Origin: an uncultured Clostridia bacterium
GTDB lineage: Bacteria > Bacillota > Clostridia > Oscillospirales > Oscillospiraceae
DNA length: 5,429 bases
Assembly (NCBI GenBank): GCA_946006895.1
Contig: CAMFZO010000109.1
Coordinates: 1 to 5,429, forward strand
Direction: 5' to 3'
Each line of letters begins with the position of its first letter. The stretch's first letter is position 1. The position numbers and the translations under genes were made by a program. The notes under the pieces are model-generated. The model saw nothing but the letters and a program-made list of their open reading frames with translations. It was not told where the DNA came from and did not search any database. Below are positions 1-5,406 of the stretch, piece after piece.

Positions 1-40
1 ATCAAAGATTTTTGCCACCTCCCTCATCAGAGGGAGGCTT
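1..40 (-). repeat. Double-hairpin intergenic repeat, copy 1 (cut by window start)
   Basis: This is the perfect reverse complement of 5248-5287. Read on the minus strand it contains hairpin 1, an 8-bp stem CCTCCCTC/GAGGGAGG (18-37) with a four-base loop, followed by the first part of hairpin 2 (CAAAAATC at 7-14 in reverse complement). The rest of hairpin 2 and the purine tail would lie left of base 1. It sits downstream of metG in the sense orientation, as copy 2 does for the GH20 gene. The style matches short palindromic repeats common in Oscillospiraceae intergenic regions; that family link is from memory, while the inverted repeat itself is directly visible. Confidence 0.85.
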
Positions 41-193
41 TGGCGCGGCGCAAAAACGCAACTGCCCTATAAATGCCGATTTGCACCCGCAGGGGCGGCA
101 CCCGTAAAGGGCGCGCCGCATCCGTAAGGCTCGTTCCTCGCCAACGGCTGCGCAGCTATCAGCCGCCCGCGAACAGGCGTAGTCGTTTTGTCC
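41..193. other. Gene-free intergenic mosaic with small palindromes
   Basis: I see no credible gene here. The stretch holds several small potential stem-loops: GCGGC (95-99) with GCCGC (115-119), with CCC/GGG pairing inside; CCGT..GGC (122-130) with GCC..ACGG (140-147); and GGCTG (146-150) with CAGCC (160-164). The AGGGGCGGC at 91-99 resembles the GTAGGGGCGG motif seen inverted at 356-365. Taken together it looks like decayed or mosaic intergenic repeats rather than a structured RNA gene, but no RNA family can be assigned by eye. Confidence 0.5.
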
Positions 194-281
<88 letters not shown>

Positions 282-290
282 AATAGAATC

Positions 291-350
291 CGTGCGCAAA
301 GCGCACACCACAGTTGTTCACTGTTCACCGTTCGTCATTCACTGTTCACT
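291..350 (-). repeat. TGAA-rich/GGTGT-hairpin repeat module, minus-oriented copy after metG
   Basis: On the minus strand this reads CAGTGAACAGTGAATG (350 to 335), then GGTGAACAGTGAAC, then AACTGTGGTGT (315 to 305), then the hairpin GTGCGC-TTT-GCGCAC (306 to 292). The AACTGTGGTGT core is identical to that in the copy after the GH20 gene (5159-5169). The hairpin stem differs from the other copies at several bases but stays fully paired, a compensatory pattern. It lies about 31 nt past the metG stop codon in the sense orientation. No uridine run follows the hairpin, so it is not a canonical intrinsic terminator. Confidence 0.75.
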
Positions 351-381
351 GATAGCCGCCCCTACACGGGAATACGGCGAA
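351..381 (-). other. Short metG 3' spacer with GTAGGGGCGG motif
   Basis: This is the sequence between the metG stop codon and the TGAA module. Read on the minus strand it contains GTAGGGGCGG (365 to 356), a motif I associate with dispersed intergenic repeats in Clostridia; a related AGGGGCGGC occurs on the plus strand at 91-99. No uridine tract or strong stem-loop is present, so no intrinsic terminator directly follows metG. Confidence 0.45.
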
Positions 382-2331
382 TTATACCAGTCTCGAACCG
401 GCGGGGATGGTGTCGTCCAGCATGACGAGATTCAGCTTGTCGCCGCGCTCGGCAGACAGCAGCATACCGCACGACTCCTGTCCCATCATCTTGCGCGGCG
501 GCAGATTGGTGACGGCCACCAGAGTTTTGCCCAGCAGCGCCTCCGGCTCGTAGAATTTGGCGATGCCCGACAGAATCTGACGGGGGGTGCCGGTGCCGTC
601 GTCCAGGGTAAATTTCAGGAGCTTTTCGGATTTTTTCACCTTTTCGCAGGTCAGGACCTTGACCACGGTCATCTCCACCTTGCAGAAATCGTCGAAGGAG
701 ACAGGAGGCAGAGGCTCGGGCAGCGGGTCCTCTTGCGGCACCTGGGGCTTCTCGGTGAGGGCCTCCAGAGCCGCCAGCTCCTTTTCCGCGTCGATGCGCG
801 GGAACAGGGCGGGACCGGCGGTCACTTCCGCGTCGCGGGCAAGGCCGCCGAAAGAGCCCAGGCTGTCCCAGTCGGAGCAGGCGGCGCCGATGCGCTTCAT
901 AATCTCCTCGGTGGTGTCGGGCATAAAGGGCCGCAGCAGACCGGCGCAGATCCGCACAGTCTCCAGCAGGTGATACATGACGCAGGCCAGACGGGGCCGT
1001 TTGCTCTCGTCCTTTGCCAGAATCCACGGGGCGGTCTCGTCGATATACTTGTTGGCCCGGGAGACGACGGTGAAGATCTCGCTCAGGGCGTTCTGGAAGG
1101 CAAAATGCTCCATCTGCGTCTCGTAACGGGCGCGCAGAGAACCGGCGGCCTGCACCAGAGCGTCGTCCAGGGCGGCGTCATACTCCTGCTCCACGGGCAG
1201 CTTGCCGCCGAAGTATTTCTGCACCATGGCCACCGTGCGTGAGACCAGGTTGCCCAGGTCGTTGGCAAGGTCGGTGTTGATGCAGGAGATCAGCAGCTCG
1301 TTGGAGAAATTGCCGTCGGAGCCAAAGGGGAAGGATCGCAACAGGAAGAAGCGCAGGGCGTCGGTGCCGTAGCGCTCAGCCAGCAGGTAGGGGTCCACCA
1401 CATTGCCCTTGGACTTGGACATCTTGCCGCCGTCCAGCAGCAGCCAGCCGTGGCCGTAGACCTTTTTGGGCAGGGGCATCTCCATGCTCATGAGCATGGC
1501 GGGCCATACGATGGAATGGAAGCGGACGATCTCCTTGCCCACAAAGTGGACATCGGCCGGCCAGTATTTCCCGTAGTCGTCGTATTTGTCATTCAGGAAG
1601 CCCAGGGCGGTGGTGTAGTTGAACAGGGCATCCACCCACACATAGACCACATGGCCCGGGTCAAAATCCACGGGGATGCCCCAGGTAAAGCTGGTGCGTG
1701 ACACGCACAGATCCTCCAGGCCCGGGTCGATGAAGTTGTTGACCATCTCATTGACGCGGCTTCTCGGCTCCAGGAAATCCGTCTCGGTCAGCAGCTTGCG
1801 CACGGGGGCGGCGTACTTGGAGAGGCGGAAGAAATAGGCCTCCTCCTCCGCCGGCTGGCACTCGCGGCCGCAGTCGGGGCATTTGCCGTCCTTGAGCTGG
1901 CTTTCGGTCCAGAAGGATTCACAGGGCGTGCAGTACATCCCCTTGTAGGTGCCCTTGTAGATGTCGCCCTTTTCGTACATCTTTTTGAAAATCCTCTGCA
2001 CCGCCTCGACATGGTAGTCGTCAGTGGTGCGGATAAAGCGGTCGTAGGAGATGTTCATCAGCTTCCACAGATCCAGAACGCCCTTTTCGCCGGTGACGAT
2101 GTTGTCCACGAACTGCTTGGGGGTGACGCCGGCAGCCTTGGCCTTGTCCTCGATCTTCTGGCCGTGCTCGTCGGTGCCCGTCAGGAACATGACGTCACAG
2201 CCCCGCAGCCGTTTGTAGCGGGCCATGGTGTCCGTGGCCACGGTGCAGTAGGTGTGACCGATGTGGAGCTTGTCCGAGGGGTAGTAGATGGGCGTGGTGA
2301 TATAGAATTTTTCCTTACAGCTATCGCACAT
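382..2331 (-). CDS. metG: Methionyl-tRNA synthetase (EC 6.1.1.10)
   Basis: This cytoplasmic class I aminoacyl-tRNA synthetase charges tRNA-Met with methionine using ATP, for initiation and elongation. The 649-residue protein has the whole family plan. The Rossmann catalytic domain begins at FYITTPIYYPSD and carries HIGH at 23-26 and KMSKS at 303-307. An insertion carries a zinc knuckle, CxxC at 134-137 and CxxC at 151-154. The helical anticodon-binding domain includes NDLGNL (357-362) and APW (434-436). A proline-rich linker (about 529-543) leads to a C-terminal OB-fold tRNA-binding domain (about 545-649) of the EMAPII/Trbp111 type. The length is normal for MetRS with this fused domain. The ATG is chosen because GAAGGA lies 7 nt upstream and an in-frame TGA sits just beyond it. 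An extra CxxC at residues 2-5 is unusual. It is the second gene of an operon after vanZ, 24 nt apart. Identification is essentially certain. Confidence 0.98.
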   Translation of the reverse strand: MCDSCKEKFYITTPIYYPSDKLHIGHTYCTVATDTMARYKRLRGCDVMFLTGTDEHGQKIEDKAKAAGVTPKQFVDNIVTGEKGVLDLWKLMNISYDRFIRTTDDYHVEAVQRIFKKMYEKGDIYKGTYKGMYCTPCESFWTESQLKDGKCPDCGRECQPAEEEAYFFRLSKYAAPVRKLLTETDFLEPRSRVNEMVNNFIDPGLEDLCVSRTSFTWGIPVDFDPGHVVYVWVDALFNYTTALGFLNDKYDDYGKYWPADVHFVGKEIVRFHSIVWPAMLMSMEMPLPKKVYGHGWLLLDGGKMSKSKGNVVDPYLLAERYGTDALRFFLLRSFPFGSDGNFSNELLISCINTDLANDLGNLVSRTVAMVQKYFGGKLPVEQEYDAALDDALVQAAGSLRARYETQMEHFAFQNALSEIFTVVSRANKYIDETAPWILAKDESKRPRLACVMYHLLETVRICAGLLRPFMPDTTEEIMKRIGAACSDWDSLGSFGGLARDAEVTAGPALFPRIDAEKELAALEALTEKPQVPQEDPLPEPLPPVSFDDFCKVEMTVVKVLTCEKVKKSEKLLKFTLDDGTGTPRQILSGIAKFYEPEALLGKTLVAVTNLPPRKMMGQESCGMLLSAERGDKLNLVMLDDTIPAGSRLV

Positions 2332-2338
2332 AGTCGTA

Positions 2339-2344
2339 TCCTTC
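2339..2344 (-). promoter_or_regulatory. Ribosome binding site of metG
   Basis: GAAGGA on the minus strand lies 7 nt before the metG ATG, inside the 24-nt gap after the vanZ stop codon. It supports independent translation initiation of metG and fixes the start codon. Confidence 0.8.
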
Positions 2345-2355
2345 TTTCAAAATAA

Positions 2356-2766
2356 TTATCGTTTCCGCAGACGGTAATAGAGCCAGAGGATCAGGGAGCC
2401 CGCCGTTACGCCCGCCAGATCGATCCAGATGTCCTGCACCTGGGAGCCGCGTCCGGCGACGAAAAGCTGCAGCGTTTCGTCACACAGGGCGAGGAACAGA
2501 CCGGCGGCCAGGGGCTTGAGCAGGAGGAAGCCTTTCGCCCGGTAGAGGGAGCCTGTCAGCAGCCAGCCGAGGACGGCGTATTCGCTGAAATGGGCCAGCT
2601 TCCGCAGGAGGGTATGGGTCATCCACGGGAAGACCTTCTGGACATAGTAGAGCAGGCTGAGACTTTCCGCACGGCTGTCCTCCGCGGTGCGCGAGGAGTG
2701 CCAGAAGATCAGCGCCAGCCAGAGAAAGGTCAGCAGGAGCCAAAGCCACAGTTTCTTTTTTTTCAA
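2356..2766 (-). CDS. VanZ-family membrane protein
   Basis: This 136-residue integral membrane protein belongs to the VanZ-like family (Pfam VanZ), named after the teicoplanin-resistance accessory protein; most members have no known substrate, so resistance should not be assumed. Four hydrophobic segments are visible at about residues 6-21, 63-75, 79-95 and 115-131. Family signatures are FWHSS (21-25), KLAHFSEY (56-63), DETLQLF (96-102) and RGSQVQDIWIDLAG (106-119), with the usual conserved His, Glu, Asp and Gly positions. Translation starts at TTG: GGAGG lies 7 nt upstream, the codon immediately upstream in frame is TGA, and the only other in-frame Met is residue 49, inside the conserved region. 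The start is followed by four lysines encoded in an A8 run. It is the promoter-proximal gene of an operon with metG. Family assignment is strong; cellular role is unknown. Confidence 0.92.
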   Translation of the reverse strand: MKKKKLWLWLLLTFLWLALIFWHSSRTAEDSRAESLSLLYYVQKVFPWMTHTLLRKLAHFSEYAVLGWLLTGSLYRAKGFLLLKPLAAGLFLALCDETLQLFVAGRGSQVQDIWIDLAGVTAGSLILWLYYRLRKR

Positions 2767-2773
2767 TCAATCG

Positions 2774-2778
2774 CCTCC
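2774..2778 (-). promoter_or_regulatory. Ribosome binding site fixing the TTG start of vanZ
   Basis: GGAGG on the minus strand is followed by 7 nt (CGATTGA) and then TTG. The in-frame TGA at 2767-2769 directly precedes the TTG, so no longer in-frame protein is possible. This is the decisive evidence for a non-ATG start. Confidence 0.88.
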
Positions 2779-2793
2779 AGGATGTTTGCGGGA

Positions 2794-2839
2794 GCCGCAG
2801 GCGGTACGCCGTATCCCTGCGGCAAATACGGCACAGTAC
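2794..2839 (-). promoter_or_regulatory. vanZ-metG leader with two mutually exclusive hairpins
   Basis: Hairpin A pairs GCCGCAGG (2794-2801) with CCTGCGGC (2816-2823), with CGG/CCG (2802-2804, 2809-2811) inside. Hairpin B pairs GCCGTAT (2808-2814) with ATACGGC (2826-2832) and can be extended by GTAC (2804-2807) with GTAC (2836-2839) across a 3-nt bulge. The arms overlap, so only one can form at a time. Both lie in the transcribed leader between the predicted start site (about 2855) and the ribosome binding site. No uridine tract follows either, so a transcription terminator is unlikely; control of translation or of RNA stability is possible. This is inference from pairing alone. Confidence 0.4.
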
Positions 2840-2861
2840 GCACATTATAATATAATAATAT

Positions 2862-2890
2862 AGTATACCACAGAACGCCGAAAAAGGCAA
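2862..2890 (-). promoter_or_regulatory. Sigma-A-type promoter of the vanZ-metG operon
   Basis: On the minus strand a -35 box TTGCCT (2890 to 2885) is followed by a 17-nt spacer and a -10 box TATACT (2867 to 2862), with an extended -10 TG one base upstream of the box. Transcription would start near 2855, giving a leader of roughly 88 nt. A second match, TATAAT (2849 to 2844), lies in the AT-rich stretch just downstream but has no good -35 partner. Confidence 0.7.
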
Positions 2891-2908
2891 TGAATTTCCT
2901 GCTTTTTC
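2880..2908. promoter_or_regulatory. Imperfect palindrome overlapping the vanZ promoter -35 box
   Basis: The arms GAAAAAGGCA (2880-2889) and TGCTTTTTC (2900-2908) are inverted repeats with one bulged base and a 10-nt centre. The left arm covers the minus-strand -35 box, and the whole site lies between the two divergent promoters, a plausible operator position. No known regulator motif is recognised, and AT-rich inverted repeats of this size can arise by chance. Confidence 0.3.
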
Positions 2909-2934
2909 CGCCGACGTAAAATTTCTCCTTTCCC

Positions 2935-2963
2935 TTGACCGCCGCCCCTTTCCGGGATAAAAT
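2935..2963 (+). promoter_or_regulatory. Sigma-A-type promoter of the GH20 gene
   Basis: A -35 box TTGACC (2935-2940, five of six consensus bases), a 17-nt spacer and a -10 box TAAAAT (2958-2963, five of six) place transcription start near 2970, about 44 nt before the ATG. The short leader contains only a small stem, GCGGC/GCCGC (2984-2998). The two divergent -35 boxes are 44 nt apart, so the promoters could share regulators. Confidence 0.72.
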
Positions 2964-3013
2964 GGGGTTGTGTATGATCTTGCGCGGCTGTTTGCCGCAG
3001 AACGGAACGGCCT

Positions 3014-5134
3014 ATGAAACTTCTGATGAAAAATACCCTGATCTTTCTTCTGCTTCTGGCTCTGCTGGCGGGACTGCTGCCCGCAGCCTTCGCCGCCGAC
3101 AGCTTTACCCTGCGGGGCGGTGCGCGGCTCTTTGCGGTGACGGACCGTCCGCCGGACGGTACTCTGCGCACCACGTTGGAGCTGGCTGCCGCCCAGTTTG
3201 CCGCCGCGCAGGTCCCGTCATCGGAACTCCTGCCCATCGCCTGGGGCGGCGAGGAGGACATTCTGCCGGGAGACATCGCCCTTCGCCGGGAGGACGGCTT
3301 TGGTGACGAGGGCTTCCGTCTGGAGATCGGCAGCGGCGGCACGGCGGTGTACTATTCCGGCGAAAACGGCCTGCTCTACGGCCTGAACGCCCTGCTGAAG
3401 CGGTTTCTCTCCGCCGGGAGCACTACCGTGGCGGCCTGCTCCCTGTCCGACGCGCCGGATACCGCCGAGCGCGCGGTGCAGCTGGACTGCGCCCGGAAAT
3501 ACTGGTCGGTGCCCTGGATCAAGAACCTGCTGCGGCAGATGTCATGGATGGGGTATAACGCCCTGGTGCTCCACATGACCGAGGATCAGGGTCTGCGCAT
3601 GAACATCTGGTCCGAGGGGCCGGACTGTAACGGCAACGATTTCGGCTGGCTCTGCGGCTATGAGGCGGCCTCCTGGGCATCCGGCTACCCCGACACGGAC
3701 CGGATCTATACTGCCGCCGAGCTTCGCGACATCGTGGAGACGGCGAAGCTCTACCACATTGAGATCATCCCCCAGGTGGATGTGCCGGACCACTGCGACT
3801 ACCTTCTGAACCGCGTGGCAGAGCGGTTGGAACAGGGCATTCTGACCTTCCGCTGCGGCGGCAGGACCTACACCGTCCGCTCAAAGCTCAGTGCCTCGGA
3901 CAACGGCGGCGTCATCAACATAGCCGACGAGACGGCCCGCAGCTTTTCCCTGGCTCTCATCGACGCCTACGCCGCTTTTTTTGCCGACCTGGGCTGTACG
4001 AAAATGGGCATCGGTTGCGACGAAGTGGAGACGGATGACGCTTCCTGGGCAGCCTACGCCGCACAGTACGGCGGCAGCACTGTCTATGACGCCTTTGTCC
4101 TCTACGTCAACCGGGTCTGCGCTCTGCTGAAGACGCGGGGCTACCGGGTGCGGGCCTTCAACGACTATCTCTGCCGTCCCTCGGCCATTGAGCCGGACAG
4201 GGACCTGGAGCTGTGCGTCTGGACCGGCGCTTCCTCCGGCGACATCGGGGACCGGACGGTGTATAACTGCATCGAAAACTTCTGCTACTATGTCCTGCGG
4301 AACAACGGCACCTACGGCGACGCACGGGACGAGGACTGCGCCCAGTGGGCCTTCCACCACTCCACCGCGGAGCGTATTTTCTCCGGCTGCGGCGGCGAAT
4401 GTGGCTATTATTCCTGCACGCACCCGGAGGGCTGGGACCCCTCCCGGCTCTACGGCTACAGCGCAGAGGAAAAGACCGTCGTCTCCGGCAGCCGTCTGGG
4501 CGGAGGCTGTTACCTCATTTGGGGTGACTGGGCCGGTTGGAACACGGAAACGCAGGTCTGGGAGGGCGTCGATGCCGCCGGCATCTACAACCTCCTTGAC
4601 CGCCTGTGGGCCAACGCGGCAAAGCAGTGGGACTGGGACGCCGATGCGGCCCTCTCCTACGGGGACTTTGCGGCCCGGACCGCGCCCTACCGCACCTATC
4701 CCGGCTTCACCTCCTGCACAGCGGAGCCGGATCTGCCCCTGACCGCCGTGAGAGTGACGGTCAAGCTGGCGGGAAAGGAAATGGTGCTGGACGAGCGGCA
4801 CACCTGGGCGGCCACGGGAAATACCTGCCGTGTTGATCTGCCCTTCTATTACGGCTGCCGGTATCTTGGCACACAGGGCGCGGTGCGGAAGCCGCTCCCG
4901 ATGGGCACGGGGACCGTCTGCGGCATCGCCGTGGGAGAAAAAACGGAGGTGACGGTTTGGCTTCAAAACGCGCCGGATCCGACGCTGCTGCGGCTGATTT
5001 GCGCGGCGGAGGATTCGGAAACGGCGGACTTGGGCCGCCGCTTCTGTGAGCGCATAGCCCCTGCCCCGTCGGTCTATACCACCCAGGCCGAGCTGGACGC
5101 CTGTCTCCGGGCGGTCGTAACCGAGGGACGGTGA
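3014..5134 (+). CDS. Exported GH20 beta-N-acetylhexosaminidase / lacto-N-biosidase-like hydrolase
   Basis: The 706-residue protein is predicted to act outside the membrane, removing N-acetylhexosamine units (or lacto-N-biose) from glycans by substrate-assisted catalysis. A Sec signal peptide spans residues 1-27 (lysines, long Leu/Ala core, AFA cleavage site). A GH20 N-terminal domain follows (about 30-145, ending in NGLLYGLNALLKRFL). The TIM-barrel domain (about 150-560) shows RAVQLDCARKYW (153-164, substrate-binding Arg 153), HMTEDQGLR (187-195), IIPQVDVPDH (251-260) and the catalytic pair Asp336-Glu337 in MGIGCDEVE. It also has FND (382-384), VWTG (402-405), CYYVL (424-428) and LIWGDWAGW (501-509). 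The FND/YYVL pattern recalls the StrH branch of GH20. Residues about 575-660 look like an extra beta-rich domain of unknown type. No LPXTG anchor, dockerin or C-terminal membrane segment is seen. The ATG has only a weak GGA site 7 nt upstream. The protein has 25 cysteines, and its stop codon lies in a repeat. Family call is confident; exact substrate is not. Confidence 0.9.
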   Translation: MKLLMKNTLIFLLLLALLAGLLPAAFAADSFTLRGGARLFAVTDRPPDGTLRTTLELAAAQFAAAQVPSSELLPIAWGGEEDILPGDIALRREDGFGDEGFRLEIGSGGTAVYYSGENGLLYGLNALLKRFLSAGSTTVAACSLSDAPDTAERAVQLDCARKYWSVPWIKNLLRQMSWMGYNALVLHMTEDQGLRMNIWSEGPDCNGNDFGWLCGYEAASWASGYPDTDRIYTAAELRDIVETAKLYHIEIIPQVDVPDHCDYLLNRVAERLEQGILTFRCGGRTYTVRSKLSASDNGGVINIADETARSFSLALIDAYAAFFADLGCTKMGIGCDEVETDDASWAAYAAQYGGSTVYDAFVLYVNRVCALLKTRGYRVRAFNDYLCRPSAIEPDRDLELCVWTGASSGDIGDRTVYNCIENFCYYVLRNNGTYGDARDEDCAQWAFHHSTAERIFSGCGGECGYYSCTHPEGWDPSRLYGYSAEEKTVVSGSRLGGGCYLIWGDWAGWNTETQVWEGVDAAGIYNLLDRLWANAAKQWDWDADAALSYGDFAARTAPYRTYPGFTSCTAEPDLPLTAVRVTVKLAGKEMVLDERHTWAATGNTCRVDLPFYYGCRYLGTQGAVRKPLPMGTGTVCGIAVGEKTEVTVWLQNAPDPTLLRLICAAEDSETADLGRRFCERIAPAPSVYTTQAELDACLRAVVTEGR

Positions 5135-5183
5135 ACAGGTGAAGGGCTAAGGGTGAATAACTGTGGTGTCTGCTTCGCAGACG
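5129..5183 (+). repeat. TGAA-rich/GGTGT-hairpin repeat module overlapping the GH20 stop codon
   Basis: The module begins CGGTGAACAGGTGAAG, continues through GGTGAAT, then AACTGTGGTGT (5159-5169) and the hairpin GTCTGC-TTC-GCAGAC (5168-5182). The first TGA of the module (5132-5134) is the stop codon of the GH20 gene. Core and hairpin match the copies at 194-281 and 291-350. The bases after the hairpin are GATAAAAAAG, so there is no uridine run for plus-strand termination. Confidence 0.78.
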
Positions 5184-5185
5184 AT

Positions 5186-5216
5186 AAAAAAGGGGCATGC
5201 CGGGATCGGCATGCCC
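5186..5216 (-). terminator. Intrinsic terminator reading leftwards
   Basis: A perfect 10-bp stem GGGCATGCCG/CGGCATGCCC (5193-5202 and 5207-5216) closes a four-base loop. On the minus strand it is followed by one C and then six T (5191 to 5186), the arrangement of a Rho-independent terminator for transcription arriving from the right. On the plus strand the hairpin is preceded by A6 and followed by TCAGTCTGTC, so it would be a poor terminator for the GH20 gene. It implies a minus-strand gene to the right of the window. Confidence 0.75.
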
Positions 5217-5247
5217 TCAGTCTGTCGAAAAACTATCTTTTGATGAG

Positions 5248-5304
5248 AAGCCTCCCTCTGATGAGGGAGGTGGCAAAAATCTTTGATTTTTGACGGAGGG
5301 AGAG
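5248..5304 (+). repeat. Double-hairpin intergenic repeat, copy 2
   Basis: Hairpin 1 is CCTCCCTC-TGAT-GAGGGAGG (5251-5270). Hairpin 2 is CAAAAATC-TTT-GATTTTTG (5274-5292). A purine tail GGAGGGAGAG follows (5295-5304). The first 40 bases are the exact reverse complement of 1-40. The tail contains GAGGGAG (5296-5302), a second copy of the 3' arm of hairpin 1, so it could compete for pairing with CTCCCTC (5252-5258). The element lies downstream of the GH20 gene in the sense orientation. Confidence 0.85.
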
Positions 5305-5354
5305 AAAATGCAGCAGATTTTTACTTGTTTCCGATAAAGACAGAACATTTTTAT

Positions 5355-5406
5355 TCTCTCCCCCAGTCACGGCTGATGCCGTGACAGCCCCCTCGTCAGA
5401 GGGGGC
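5355..5406 (-). repeat. Double-hairpin intergenic repeat, copy 3 (diverged, inverted)
   Basis: On the minus strand this reads as hairpin 1 GCCCCCTC-TGAC-GAGGGGGC (5406 to 5387), hairpin 2 GTCACGGC-ATCA-GCCGTGAC (5385 to 5366) and a purine tail GGGGGAGAG (about 5364 to 5356). The order and spacing match copy 2 although both stems differ in sequence and stay fully paired. It faces copy 2 across about 50 bases. A T6 run at 5415-5420 lies 8 nt beyond hairpin 1 on the plus strand, too far for a confident rightward terminator. Its orientation suits a minus-strand gene to the right. Confidence 0.75.

Noticed and set aside
292..1242. Plus-strand open frame of 316 codons
   Set aside because: It lies antisense to metG, whose motifs are unmistakable, and is a by-product of GC-rich codon use. 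It also begins inside a repeat module.
2356..2766. Glycopeptide resistance determinant
   Set aside because: The protein is VanZ-like, but there is no vanHAX or vanRS context here and most VanZ-family members are unrelated to resistance.
2480..2890. Alternative minus-strand frame of 136 codons over vanZ
   Set aside because: It overlaps the VanZ frame out of phase, begins at the predicted promoter upstream of the likely transcription start, and lacks any family motif.
2767..3013. T-box riboswitch in front of the metG operon
   Set aside because: A stretch reading GTACCGC on the minus strand resembles part of a T-box. However, the full T-box sequence, a specifier stem and a terminator with a U-tract are all missing, and the predicted leader is only about 88 nt.
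3881..4966. Minus-strand open frame of 361 codons
   Set aside because: It is antisense to the GH20 barrel domain, where catalytic motifs prove the coding frame. The translation shows no recognisable domain.
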